A stretch of 16,984 nt of DNA from an uncultured Prevotella sp. (GCA_938018155.1 CALIIG010000177.1:1-16984), one strand, 5' to 3'; positions 1 through 7,782 are shown, counted from the stretch's first letter. Numbers and translations are program-made. The notes: a model not told the origin generated them from the sequence alone.

Positions 1-101
1 AATTCTTCCCTTTCGTGAATATTGCTCAAATGAACTTCTACCGTTGGAACAGATATTGATTTTATTGCATCATTAGCTTCTGCAATATTCCGAAAACAGC
101 T
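1..101 (-). pseudogene. aroQ: Fragment of type II 3-dehydroquinate dehydratase (N-terminal part missing, runs off left edge)
   Basis: Reading the minus strand from position 101 down to 1 gives an open frame whose second half matches the conserved core of type II 3-dehydroquinate dehydratase (shikimate pathway, third step). It contains DAIKSISVP followed by VEVHLSNIHEREE, the substrate-binding HxSN and RE motif. In a complete enzyme about 75-80 residues precede this, including the catalytic Arg/Tyr loop. Here only about 8 residues of weak match separate it from the TAA stop of the upstream hydrolase gene, which is in the same frame. No in-frame ATG is seen. The neighbouring frames upstream do not encode the expected NxGAYTHTS segment, so a simple frameshift does not explain it. 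It may be a decayed duplicate, a deletion junction, or an assembly join near the window edge. The part left of position 1 is unseen. Confidence 0.6.
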
Positions 102-866
102 TTACACCTCTGTCTCCAGGCCGTCAAAGGCAAACTCAATGCCCTTTGGAAGCCTGCGGTTTGCCTCGTCATGCAACCCTGTCAAGTGGGTAAGGTGCGT
201 CAGATAAGTATGCTGTGCACCCACGCGATGAGCGAAATCGATGGCATCCTGCACCAGCATGTGGCTGTGATGGGGACGTTCCCATCGCAGGGCGTTGACA
301 ACAAGTGTTTTCACGCCTGCCAGAAACGGCAGCTCTTCATCGCTGATAGTCTTCATGTCGGTGATGTAAGCCAGCTCTCCTATGCGGTAACCGAGGATGG
401 GAAGTTTGCCGTGCATTACCTCGACGGGCACGATATGCATGTCGCCTACCGTCAGCGGCACGTGCTTTTTCAGCGTATGAAGGTTGAACGTTGGCACGCC
501 GGGGTACAGGTTTTTCGTAAAGCAGTATGGAAAATTATGGCGTACCGACTGAACCGTCTCGTCATCGGCATACACGTTTACGTCGCCAAACGTGCCGCAG
601 AAAGGACGTAAATCGTCAAGGCCGGCAACGTGGTCGTAGTGCTCGTGCGTAAGCAACACGGCATCAATCTTCCTGAAAGGCAGCGGCATAAGCTGCATAC
701 GTATGTCGGGTCCGCAGTCGATGAGCACACGTGCACACTCTGTTTCAACCATCGCTGCGGTGCGGTAGCGGAAGTCTTTCGGGCTTTTGCTGCGACAAAC
801 CTTGCAGCGGCAGCCGATGACAGGCACGCCATTGGAGGTGCCAGTACCCAGGAATCGTAACTTCAT
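102..866 (-). CDS. PhnP-like MBL-fold metallohydrolase
   Basis: This 254-residue protein has the metallo-beta-lactamase fold. The family hydrolyses phosphodiesters such as cyclic phosphates, but the substrate here is unknown. The N-terminus has GTGTSNGVPV followed by Cys19, Cys21 and Cys24, the CxCxxC set that binds a structural zinc in PhnP. The dinuclear metal site begins with His74-x-His76-x-Asp78-His79 (THEHYDH). Later metal-site candidates are the MHG near residue 152, the Asp in YITDM, and the histidines of the C-terminal THLTHLTGLH segment. Length fits the family. The ATG at 866 lies 5 bases downstream of the murB stop, so the two are almost certainly cotranscribed and perhaps translationally coupled. 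No phn genes are nearby, so a phosphonate role is unlikely. The protein looks cytoplasmic, with no signal peptide. Confidence 0.88.
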   Translation of the reverse strand: MKLRFLGTGTSNGVPVIGCRCKVCRSKSPKDFRYRTAAMVETECARVLIDCGPDIRMQLMPLPFRKIDAVLLTHEHYDHVAGLDDLRPFCGTFGDVNVYADDETVQSVRHNFPYCFTKNLYPGVPTFNLHTLKKHVPLTVGDMHIVPVEVMHGKLPILGYRIGELAYITDMKTISDEELPFLAGVKTLVVNALRWERPHHSHMLVQDAIDFAHRVGAQHTYLTHLTHLTGLHDEANRRLPKGIEFAFDGLETEV

Positions 867-871
867 TGTTG

Positions 872-1948
872 TTATATTACGTTAACCTCGGGGTGTATTT
901 CAAGGCCAAACGTTGCCTTAACGTCACGCTGTATGGCCTGCATCAGGTTAACCATATCGTGCCCTGTGGCTCCCCCGCGGTTGATAAGCACAAGTGCCTG
1001 TTTGCCATGCACGCCGGCACAACCCAGCGATTTGCCCTTCCAGCCACAGCGTTCTATCATCCATCCTGCCGGAATTTTGTAACGGCAATTGCGTGGAGCC
1101 TCATCGTTACAGATGGCTTCGCCCCGGGCATCAACCCTGAAATAGTGCAAATCGGGCACTCTTTCTTTCAGCTTTCTGAAGGTTTCTTCGTCAATTATCG
1201 GGTTCATGAAGAACGAACCGGCATTGCCGGTAACGGCGGGATCGGGCAATTTCTCCTGCCTTATTTCAATAATGGTGTCGCGAAGCTGCTGTGCCGTGAG
1301 GTGTTCAACGCTGATATGAGCCTCTGAAAGTTTGCTGCGGATGTTGCCATAATCGAGTAAAGGTTCAAACTTACGCGACAAACGATAGGTAACATACGTA
1401 ATAAGGTAGCGGTTTTTCCATTCGTTTTTAAAGCGGCTCTGGCGATAACTGTAATGGCAATCGGCCTGTGTGAAGTGCACAATACGCCCTGTTGCTATCT
1501 CAACGGCCTCGATTTGGCTGATAAAATCTTTCGCTTCGGCACCGTAAGCACCTATGTTTTGCACGGCCGATGCACCACACTGGCCGGGGATAAGGCTCAA
1601 ATTCTCCATGCCATAATAGCCATGACGCACGGCGTAATCAACAACTTCATCGAACGTTGTGCCCGCCCAGCACTTTAAACAAGGTATGTTTGTTCCGGCC
1701 TCCATGATGACGGAGATGCTGAATTTAGCCTCGGGAGTAACCACCTTGCCGCTGAAATCGCGCGTCAACAACAGGTTGCTGCCGCCGCCTAACAACAATA
1801 AACGGCCACCTGCTGCGGTATGTTGGTGCAGCTCCGACGCCAGAAGGGCAGCATCGTTCTCGTTCTCAAAAACAATTAATTCGTCACACTTTTGGTCAAT
1901 TCCAAACGTGTTGTAATGCAATAACGACTGATTGGGGAATCTCTTCAT
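872..1948 (-). CDS. murB: UDP-N-acetylenolpyruvoylglucosamine reductase
   Basis: MurB is a cytoplasmic FAD enzyme that uses NADPH to reduce UDP-GlcNAc-enolpyruvate to UDP-MurNAc, the second committed step of peptidoglycan synthesis. The N-terminal FAD domain has NTFGI (residues 13-17) and the flavin-binding GGGSNLLL (54-61). The segment LIPGQCGASAVQNIGAYG (119-136) is the usual PG..GA..QNIGAYG motif with Cys124 at a less common position. Catalytic residues are readable: Tyr168-Arg169 in YSYRQS, the proton-donor Ser245 in GNAGSFFMNP, and Glu354 in HPEVNVI at the C-terminus. The length of 358 residues and the presence of the YR segment fit the type I (E. coli-like) class. The gene starts 30 bases after the DUF4348 gene stops and ends 5 bases before the hydrolase starts, so it is the middle gene of a three-gene operon. 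Confidence 0.96.
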   Translation of the reverse strand: MKRFPNQSLLHYNTFGIDQKCDELIVFENENDAALLASELHQHTAAGGRLLLLGGGSNLLLTRDFSGKVVTPEAKFSISVIMEAGTNIPCLKCWAGTTFDEVVDYAVRHGYYGMENLSLIPGQCGASAVQNIGAYGAEAKDFISQIEAVEIATGRIVHFTQADCHYSYRQSRFKNEWKNRYLITYVTYRLSRKFEPLLDYGNIRSKLSEAHISVEHLTAQQLRDTIIEIRQEKLPDPAVTGNAGSFFMNPIIDEETFRKLKERVPDLHYFRVDARGEAICNDEAPRNCRYKIPAGWMIERCGWKGKSLGCAGVHGKQALVLINRGGATGHDMVNLMQAIQRDVKATFGLEIHPEVNVI

Positions 1949-1955
1949 GGGCTAT

Positions 1956-1971
1956 GGCAGATGCTTCTGCC
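1956..1971 (-). other. Small hairpin in the spacer before murB
   Basis: GGCAGA-TGCT-TCTGCC is a perfect 6-bp stem with a 4-base loop. It lies in the 30-base spacer between the DUF4348 stop and the murB ATG, 7 bases upstream of that ATG. There is no T-tract, so it is not a terminator. It could affect murB translation initiation, or be chance. Confidence 0.3.
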
Positions 1972-1978
1972 CTGCACA

Positions 1979-2833
1979 TTAACTATTAAACTTAACTAAT
2001 TTCCACCGCCCGCCAATCTTACGGAACGACAATTCAATCTCCAACCCGTTGGCAATACCGCGTATTACGAACAGCTTGCGCCCCGCATCGGTATACTTCT
2101 GGCCGTAAATAATGTTGTAAAGCGTGCCATTCGGGATAAGCCCCGGCTTGAAATCGGGCCACTGCTGCGGCATCATCACACCGCTTATCTGTGCAAAATC
2201 GTCGTTCGGATCAGGCGCAGTGAACTGCACTTCGCGGGCCATACTCCGTACCTGAAAAGCGGTATCGGTGGCAAATTTGGTGTAAAACTTCAGGAAATCA
2301 GCATTCTGATTCTGGTACATGGGCTTATAATTCATCGATGTCAGCATCCATTTGCCCCCTATTCTGTTGAATAAATATTGCTGAACAAGGTTCTTATGGC
2401 TGAATATTTTTTCAATAACCACGTGGCTGATAGTGGTATCTTTTACAAGGTTCATTTGCTTAACGTTGTCGAAGATAAGCGTATAATACTCCTGACGCAT
2501 AAAGAAATGTTCCATCTTCCAACCGGCTCCGGCTATCTTTTTCACCACCTTCCCGTCGCGATAAACAGGTAACGGGAACACAATACGCCTGCGCTGCAGT
2601 TTACGATTGGCTGCAAAGTTGAACACAAAATCGTCAAAAAGCTCGTCGGCTGCCCTGGGCATGGGCGTTGATTCTATCAGATTCTCGGTAGAATCGGCCG
2701 CTGAAGTATCGCGGACAGCGGTGTCAGAAGCCGTCGAATCAACCGTACGCGGCTTCCGATCGTTACATCCTGTGGGAACAAAGAGCATGAAAAGCAGTGA
2801 GAACAATGCAAAAATTACTATAACTTTCCTCAT
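1979..2833 (-). CDS. DUF4348-type lipoprotein of unknown function
   Basis: The open frame reaches 2866, but ATG 2833 is preferred. From there the protein starts MRKVIVIFALFSLLF, a proper lipoprotein signal, and a good -7 promoter box lies at 2861-2854, downstream of the longer start. The lipobox VPTGC puts the lipidated cysteine at residue 23 of 284. A Ser/Thr/Asp-rich linker follows, then a folded domain from about residue 60 (DELFDDFVFNF). Two similar tails, IGGKWMLTSMNYKP in the middle and IGGRWKLVKFNS at the C-terminus, suggest two related halves of an NTF2-like type. I recognise the domain as DUF4348, a Bacteroidetes-restricted family with no known function. The residues after Cys23 (NDRKPR) are not clearly acidic, so periplasmic anchoring is more likely than surface display. 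It is the first gene of the operon with murB. Confidence 0.75.
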   Translation of the reverse strand: MRKVIVIFALFSLLFMLFVPTGCNDRKPRTVDSTASDTAVRDTSAADSTENLIESTPMPRAADELFDDFVFNFAANRKLQRRRIVFPLPVYRDGKVVKKIAGAGWKMEHFFMRQEYYTLIFDNVKQMNLVKDTTISHVVIEKIFSHKNLVQQYLFNRIGGKWMLTSMNYKPMYQNQNADFLKFYTKFATDTAFQVRSMAREVQFTAPDPNDDFAQISGVMMPQQWPDFKPGLIPNGTLYNIIYGQKYTDAGRKLFVIRGIANGLEIELSFRKIGGRWKLVKFNS

Positions 2834-2853
2834 AAAATACATATAAACCAAGG

Positions 2854-2861
2854 CAAAATTA
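2854..2861 (-). promoter_or_regulatory. Probable -7 box for the DUF4348-murB operon
   Basis: The minus strand reads TAATTTTG, matching the Bacteroidetes -7 consensus TAnnTTTG. It lies about 20 bases before the preferred ATG at 2833, giving a very short leader. No clear -33 TTG is seen at the usual spacing. Confidence 0.5.
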
Positions 2862-2905
2862 CACATTATTTTTTATATATAGTTTCTTTTTCATCATAAA
2901 ATTCG

Positions 2906-2913
2906 TAACTTTG
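2906..2913 (+). promoter_or_regulatory. Probable -7 box for pheS
   Basis: TAACTTTG matches the Bacteroidetes -7 consensus TAnnTTTG and lies 29 bases before the pheS ATG. The -33 region is only a T-rich stretch near 2883-2891. Together with the minus-strand box at 2861-2854 it forms a back-to-back promoter pair. Confidence 0.55.
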
Positions 2914-2942
2914 CAAGCACGTAAATAAAGAGACTTTACAAG

Positions 2943-3980
2943 ATGATATTAGACAAAATAGACGAGCTTCTTAAGGAAGTTTCAACACTGTCGGCCCGGA
3001 ATGCCGACGATGTTGAACAGCTTCGGCTAAAGTATCTCAGCAGGAAAGGAGAAATAAATGCCCTCATGACCGCTTTCAGGGATGTGACAAAAGAGCAGAA
3101 AAAGGCTGTCGGCATGAAGATAAACGAGCTTAAAACTGCTGCAACCGAAAAGATAAATGCCTTGCGTGAGCAGGTGGAAACAACGGAAACCGGCACCGAA
3201 AGCCTCGATTTGACGCGCACTGCATACCCTGTTGGTCTTGGCACACGCCACCCGTTGACGCTCGTTAAGAACGAAATCATCGACATTTTCCAGCGTATGG
3301 GCTTCAATTTATACACAGGGCCCGAGATTGATGACGACAATCACATCTTTACAATGCTCAATTTTGCCGCCGACCATCCGGCGCGAGATATGCAGGATAC
3401 TTTCTTTATTTCACGCCATCAACACAATGTAACCAAAAACGTTTTGCTGCGATCGCACACCTCCAGCGACGAAGCCCACTACATGGAAAGCCACGAACCT
3501 CCCATCCGTGTGCTGTGCCCGGGTCGCGTTTACCGCAACGAGGCCATATCAGCACGCGCTCATTGCTTCTTCCATCAGGTGGAAGGGCTGTACGTTGACA
3601 AAAATGTGAGCTTTACAGACTTAAAGCAAGTGCTCCTCACTTTTGCGCGAGAGATGTTCGGTTCCGACACAAAGATAAGGCTTCGACCCTCTTATTTCCC
3701 CTTCACAGAGCCGAGCGCGGAGATGGATATAAGCTGTAACATCTGTGGTGGCAAGGGCTGCAGCTTCTGCAAAAACACCGGCTGGGTTGAGATATTAGGC
3801 TGTGGAATGGTCGACCCGCACGACTTATCGGCATGCGGAATCGACCCTGACATTTACACAGGATATGCTTTTGGCATGGGCGTTGAGCGCATAGCGAACC
3901 TGAAATACAGGGTTAACGACCTGCGTTTATTCTCAGAAAACGACACCCGTTTCCTTGAAGAGTTCAAAAGTGCTTACTAA
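2943..3980 (+). CDS. pheS: Phenylalanyl-tRNA synthetase alpha subunit
   Basis: PheS is the catalytic subunit of the (alpha-beta)2 class II enzyme that charges tRNA-Phe in the cytoplasm. The N-terminal part, about residues 1-85, is the helical coiled-coil tRNA-binding arm (LRLKYLSRKGEINALM). The catalytic core starts near HPLTLVKNEIIDIFQRMGF (motif 1). Motif 2 spans LLRSHTSSDEAHYM to PGRVYRNEAISARAHCFFHQVEG. Motif 3 is GMGVERIANLKYRVNDLR at the C-terminus. A Cys4 cluster (CNICGGKGCSFC, then GWVEILGCGMVDP) is inserted in the core and may bind zinc, as in a subset of PheS proteins. The 345-residue length is typical. The partner gene pheT is not adjacent and is not in this window, so the two subunits are expressed from separate loci. 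Confidence 0.97.
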   Translation: MILDKIDELLKEVSTLSARNADDVEQLRLKYLSRKGEINALMTAFRDVTKEQKKAVGMKINELKTAATEKINALREQVETTETGTESLDLTRTAYPVGLGTRHPLTLVKNEIIDIFQRMGFNLYTGPEIDDDNHIFTMLNFAADHPARDMQDTFFISRHQHNVTKNVLLRSHTSSDEAHYMESHEPPIRVLCPGRVYRNEAISARAHCFFHQVEGLYVDKNVSFTDLKQVLLTFAREMFGSDTKIRLRPSYFPFTEPSAEMDISCNICGGKGCSFCKNTGWVEILGCGMVDPHDLSACGIDPDIYTGYAFGMGVERIANLKYRVNDLRLFSENDTRFLEEFKSAY

Positions 3981-4037
3981 ATCATAAGCCAATAAGCCTA
4001 TACGGGCTATATCAATATAGGCATCTGCAACACCGAC

Positions 4038-4064
4038 AAAGGCGTTACGGGTGCCTTTATTTTT
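4038..4064 (+). terminator. Terminator after pheS
   Basis: AAAGGC (4038-4043) pairs with GCCTTT (4053-4058), followed by ATTTTT. A possible competing stem upstream is GCCTATA (3996-4002) with TATAGGC (4016-4022). This terminator ends before the chosen ATG of the next gene at 4105, which argues against the longer GTG start at 4051 inside its stem. Confidence 0.6.
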
Positions 4065-4104
4065 AATCATCGTCACCATTTTCCGTATTAATCATACACC
4101 AGAC

Positions 4105-6645
4105 ATGAGCAAACGATTCGTTCTTACCATTATATTGTTGCTGACCCTATTACTGCCTTCGCGCGCCGTTCTGAAAGAAAGCGACATCGCCGGCACGCTG
4201 GCCATGCTCCGAATTGAGCTTACAAACTACCACATGCGGCTTGAAAAGCAGTCGGGTTACATGAAAGAGCAGCAGCAACAAGTGATGAAACAGCTTGTCG
4301 ATGCGCTGAACAAGAGCCAGCAAAATGCTCTTATGCTCTACTCACAACGCAACGGTTACGTCTTCGATTTGACCTACGCCTGCCACGAAGCCACCGAGCA
4401 GTATCACGAATTTAAGCAAAATGCACGTCCCTTCCGTACGTTCGTCAGCAACGCCGACATCGAAATAAGCCGGTACGACAGCTTAATCAACGACCTCAGC
4501 ACGATGTATACCGAGGCCCTTTCTGCCCATTCGAAGATTGATCGCAACGTATGTCTCACCCTCGCCGTGAACATCAGGCATACCCTTAACGACAACCGCA
4601 CGCAGATTCAACAATATATTGACCTGTACAATACTACCGAAAGCCGGCTGAAATACCTCAGCGACTACGCCAACAAACGATACAGCGACATCCAGAATTC
4701 GATTTTTTCGAACCGAGGTGAAGATTATTTCAGCATACTTCGCCAAATAAATACGCAGGTAAAAGAGACGTCACAAACCATCATCGACAAGTATAAGCCC
4801 CAGCAAAAATACCATTCCGACTGGGACAGCCGCATTATAATCGGCCTGCTTGTCATGATTTTCATTGTAGGATTTCTGGCTTCGGGCATCAATTATATTA
4901 CGATAGGCCTCGCCATAACCTGGCTTATGAAGCGCGAAAAAGCCGAACAGGCCATCAACTGGGTGCTGGGAAGCAAGCGCGGTGCCGAAGCACGCGACTA
5001 CTTTAAAGACAAGCGTTGGTGCATCATCATGACGGCAACGGTCATCACTTTTGCCCTTATCCTCGGCATTGTGCGTCTGGCATGGACCCAGAACTTTATT
5101 ATAATGGCCTGCAGCCTGCTCGTAAGTTATGCGTGGTTGCTGGGGGTAATTCTCTTCTCGCTGCTTATTCGTTTGAACGGTGAGCAAATGAAGTATGGCT
5201 ATCGCATCTATGCACCCATCATGCTGGTGTGCTTTGTGGTCATCACTTTCCGCATAGTGCTCGCGCCAAACGACTTTGTAAACCTCACCTTTCCGCCTGT
5301 TCTGCTCGGTGCTACCGTCTGGCAGTGGATAGCAATACGCCGTTGTGGCAGCAGGTTACCCAACAGCGACGCCGGCTATGCCTATGTTTCTTTAGCCGTG
5401 TTTCTGGTGAGCGACGTGGCCTCTTTCGCCGGTTACACACTGTTTACTGTGGAGCTTCTCATCTGGTGGACGATGCAGCTGGCCTGCATTCTCACCATTA
5501 CGTGTATATCAAACGTGCTCAAACAGTATGCCAACAATCCCAAACGACAGCTCTTCAACGCCGAAACTCCCATTGATCGTTCGTGGTTTTTCATGCTCAT
5601 TTATAAAGTAATTTTGCCTTCCATGAGTGCCCTTTCGGTGCTTCTGGCCATTTATTGGGCAGCCGACGTGTTTAATTTAAGCGATACTACCTGGCATATT
5701 TTCAACGAACCACTGATAAAAACTACAAAGATAACGCTCAGCATTCTGCGCGTTGAGCAGGTACTTATATTGTATTATGTATTTTCTTATCTCAATCATA
5801 CGGCCATCAGCGGCATGCGCTATCACCTTACGAACAAGGAAAAACGACGGGCAGCCAGTGAAAACCGCAAGCCAAACGACCAGGTTATCATCAGCCAGGC
5901 TGCCATGTGGCGCAATGTTGTGCAGGTATTGGTATGGGGAATATGGCTGCTTACGGCCATGACCATCTTCAATATCAACAACACATGGCTCGTGGCTATA
6001 TCGGCAGGCCTGTCAACGGGTATCGGTTTCGCCATGAAAGACATACTGGAAAACATCTACTACGGCATATCATTGATGGCAGGCCGCATCAAGGTGGGCG
6101 ACTTTATATCCATCGAAGGCACGCGCGGTACGGTGAAATCAATATCCTACGTTTCAACAACCATTGAGGCTTTAGACGGTTCAATCATTGCCTTTCAGAA
6201 CGCACAGCTCTTCTCCAAGAACTATAAGAACCTCACTCGCAACCATGGAAACGAGCTGGCTGTTATACCCATCGGTGTGGCTTACGGCACGAACGCAGCC
6301 TGTGCACGCCAGATTATAACCGACGCCGTGAAAGACATCGAACGCCATAACTACATCAAGTTTGTACAAGTAGTATTTACAGGGTTCGGCGATAACAGCA
6401 TCGACTTTAAGATATTATCGTGGGTTGACTCGCGAAAACAGATATACGCCGAAAGCGACATCATGGAAGCCGTATACAATGCACTGAACGAAAACCACAT
6501 CGAAATACCGTTCCCGCAGCGCGATATTCACATTGTAGGGGGAGGCGAAGCCTTTACGGGCAGCGACAAGCCGGCAGAACGGCAGCACGTTGACCACGCC
6601 ATGACCATAGACGAAGCTATGAAAAAGATAAAGCCTGCCGAATAA
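4105..6645 (+). CDS. Large MscS-family mechanosensitive channel
   Basis: This inner-membrane protein of 846 residues belongs to the MscS family, channels that open under membrane tension to release solutes on osmotic downshock. The start at 4105 is chosen because it begins a clean signal peptide (MSKRFVLTIILLLTLLLPSRA). The open frame extends to GTG 4051, but that codon lies in a terminator. After the signal comes a periplasmic, mostly helical domain of about 220 residues. About ten or eleven membrane segments follow between residues 245 and 655. The conserved pore helix and linker are SAGLSTGIGFAMKDILENIY (starting near residue 628) and GRIKVGDFISIEG, then the beta domain and the C-terminal part ending PFPQRDIHIVG. 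The architecture is like MscK/YjeP-type large channels but shorter than those of E. coli. It appears monocistronic, flanked by terminators. Gating and ion preference cannot be read from the sequence. Confidence 0.9.
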   Translation: MSKRFVLTIILLLTLLLPSRAVLKESDIAGTLAMLRIELTNYHMRLEKQSGYMKEQQQQVMKQLVDALNKSQQNALMLYSQRNGYVFDLTYACHEATEQYHEFKQNARPFRTFVSNADIEISRYDSLINDLSTMYTEALSAHSKIDRNVCLTLAVNIRHTLNDNRTQIQQYIDLYNTTESRLKYLSDYANKRYSDIQNSIFSNRGEDYFSILRQINTQVKETSQTIIDKYKPQQKYHSDWDSRIIIGLLVMIFIVGFLASGINYITIGLAITWLMKREKAEQAINWVLGSKRGAEARDYFKDKRWCIIMTATVITFALILGIVRLAWTQNFIIMACSLLVSYAWLLGVILFSLLIRLNGEQMKYGYRIYAPIMLVCFVVITFRIVLAPNDFVNLTFPPVLLGATVWQWIAIRRCGSRLPNSDAGYAYVSLAVFLVSDVASFAGYTLFTVELLIWWTMQLACILTITCISNVLKQYANNPKRQLFNAETPIDRSWFFMLIYKVILPSMSALSVLLAIYWAADVFNLSDTTWHIFNEPLIKTTKITLSILRVEQVLILYYVFSYLNHTAISGMRYHLTNKEKRRAASENRKPNDQVIISQAAMWRNVVQVLVWGIWLLTAMTIFNINNTWLVAISAGLSTGIGFAMKDILENIYYGISLMAGRIKVGDFISIEGTRGTVKSISYVSTTIEALDGSIIAFQNAQLFSKNYKNLTRNHGNELAVIPIGVAYGTNAACARQIITDAVKDIERHNYIKFVQVVFTGFGDNSIDFKILSWVDSRKQIYAESDIMEAVYNALNENHIEIPFPQRDIHIVGGGEAFTGSDKPAERQHVDHAMTIDEAMKKIKPAE

Positions 6646-6687
6646 TTTCCGCGCCCACAGAAAATTGCGGCGTTTACATACAACCGG

Positions 6688-6713
6688 AAAGCTCTGCCCG
6701 TGCAGGGCTTTTT
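6688..6713 (+). terminator. Terminator after the MscS-family gene
   Basis: AAAGCTCTGC (6688-6697) and GCAGGGCTTT (6702-6711) form a 10-bp stem with one G-U pair and a CCGT loop, ending in a run of five T. It starts 43 bases after the stop codon. Confidence 0.85.
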
Positions 6714-6785
6714 CGTTTGCGTCAAGCCTTGTCAGGAAGTGCGTTTCCCCTGTTATAAAGAAACAATTACGATGGTTTTCTCATT

Positions 6786-6871
6786 GTACGGCGGCCGTCA
6801 GCAGTGCGTACGACGGCCGTCATACCCATCGTTCGGCGGTCGTCAGCAACGCTGCTGACGGCCGTCGAACG
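6786..6871. repeat. REP-like cluster: four copies of GTWCGRCGGYCGTCA
   Basis: Three direct copies of a 15-base unit lie at 6786-6800, 6808-6822 and 6831-6845, at a spacing of 22-23 bases. An inverted fourth copy is at 6856-6870. The core GACGGCCGTC is itself palindromic. The third and fourth copies form a 19-bp hairpin (6830-6848 with 6853-6871, loop ACGC) with two positions that would be G-U pairs in RNA. No T-tract follows on either strand, so it is not a standard terminator. It resembles REP/BIME-type intergenic repeats. Confidence 0.75.
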
Positions 6872-6945
6872 TTGACGTTACAACAGCAAGCCGGAGGCAA
6901 TACGTCATAACAGCCTTACAAAACTGCTTTTTTAAAGGAAACAAA

Positions 6946-6976
6946 TTGGCGTTTGCCATCCTTTTTTGTATCTTTG
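6946..6976 (+). promoter_or_regulatory. Promoter of the kdsA-kdsD-cls operon
   Basis: TATCTTTG at 6969-6976 matches the -7 consensus TAnnTTTG, and TTG at 6946-6948 lies about 20 bases upstream as a -33 element. The -7 box ends 23 bases before the kdsA ATG. Confidence 0.65.
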
Positions 6977-6999
6977 CATATATATAATGACATGGCAAT

Positions 7000-7782
7000 A
7001 TGGATAAAACCGTTTTCATAGCGGGCCCCTGTGTTATCGAAAATGCCGAGTTGCTCGACTGCATAGCCCGCGAGCTTGTGCGCATTAACCACACGCTGGG
7101 CACTCATATCATCTTCAAAGCATCGTTTGACAAGGCCAACCGCACATCGCTGCACGCGTTCCGCGGGCCGGGCATTGAACGCGGTTTACAGATGCTTGCC
7201 GATATAAAACAACGCTATGGCCTGCGCATAACCACCGATATTCACGAGGCCTGGCAGGCCGAAGCCGCCGGAAAGGTGTGCGACGTGCTGCAGATTCCTG
7301 CTTTCCTCTGCCGGCAAACCGACTTGCTTGTGGCTGCCGCCAGAACGGGATGTACGGTAAATATCAAAAAAGCCCAGTTCCTGTCAGGGCGCGATATGAA
7401 ATACCCTGTGCAGAAAGCGTTGGAGAGTGGTGCCGCCGACGTATGGCTTACCGAGCGTGGAAACTGCTTCGGATACAACAATCTGGTTGTCGATTTCCGC
7501 AATATCGCCGACATGAAAGAGCTTACACCTACCGTCATCATGGACTGCACGCACAGCGTTCAGCGTCCGTCGGCAGGCGATGGCAAGACTGTAGGCGACC
7601 GCAAATTTGTGCCGTCAATGGCCCTTGCCGCCAAAGCCTTCGGAGCTTCAGGCTATTTTTTCGAGGTGCATCCGGAGCCTGACCGCGGCCTTTCCGACGC
7701 TGCAAACATGCTCGAACTGGATAAACTCGAAGGCCTCATCAAACAATTGCTGCCCGGTGCCGGTGCACAGCTGCCCGCATAG
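7000..7782 (+). CDS. kdsA: 3-deoxy-8-phosphooctulonate (Kdo-8-P) synthase
   Basis: KdsA condenses phosphoenolpyruvate with arabinose-5-phosphate to make Kdo-8-phosphate, the precursor of the Kdo sugar in the LPS inner core. The protein starts MDKTVFIAGPC, so Cys11 of the metal-dependent class is present, and the other metal ligands fall at the same numbers as in the Aquifex enzyme: His185 (DCTHSVQ), Glu222 (FEVHPEP) and Asp233 (LSDA). Substrate-binding segments include KASFDKANRTS (40-50), FRGPG, TTDIHEAWQAE, AFLCRQTDLL and TERGNCFGYNNLVVDF. At 260 residues it is compact because the N-terminal extension and C-terminal tail of E. coli KdsA are absent, as in other class II members. The gene just downstream makes its substrate. 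An overlapping ATG at 6992 is out of frame. Confidence 0.96.
   Translation: MDKTVFIAGPCVIENAELLDCIARELVRINHTLGTHIIFKASFDKANRTSLHAFRGPGIERGLQMLADIKQRYGLRITTDIHEAWQAEAAGKVCDVLQIPAFLCRQTDLLVAAARTGCTVNIKKAQFLSGRDMKYPVQKALESGAADVWLTERGNCFGYNNLVVDFRNIADMKELTPTVIMDCTHSVQRPSAGDGKTVGDRKFVPSMALAAKAFGASGYFFEVHPEPDRGLSDAANMLELDKLEGLIKQLLPGAGAQLPA

Larger units (their letters stand above)
6646..6999. other. 354-base non-coding spacer between the channel gene and kdsA
   Basis: From left to right the spacer holds the terminator (6688-6713), an unremarkable stretch to about 6785, a cluster of GC-rich palindromic repeats (6786-6871), and the kdsA promoter (6946-6976). An 81-codon open frame crosses the terminator and repeats but has no features of a real protein. 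Confidence 0.7.

Noticed and set aside
171..860. Several plus-strand ORFs opposite the PhnP-like gene
   Set aside because: They are antisense shadows of a well-supported gene and show no domain motifs.
2834..2866. Longer start for the DUF4348 lipoprotein
   Set aside because: It would place residues in front of a normal lipoprotein signal and lies upstream of, or within, the likely -7 promoter box.
3996..4022. Hairpin GCCTATA/TATAGGC after pheS as a terminator
   Set aside because: It has no T-run. The nearby hairpin at 4038-4064 fits better.
4051..4104. Longer GTG start for the MscS-family channel
   Set aside because: The GTG sits in the stem of the pheS terminator. The ATG at 4105 begins a clean signal peptide.
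6830..6871. Second intrinsic terminator before kdsA
   Set aside because: The hairpin is strong, but no T-tract follows it on either strand. A proper terminator already lies at 6688-6713.
6665..6910. 81-codon plus-strand ORF between the channel gene and kdsA
   Set aside because: It runs through the intrinsic terminator and the palindromic repeats, has repeat-derived composition and matches no family I know.
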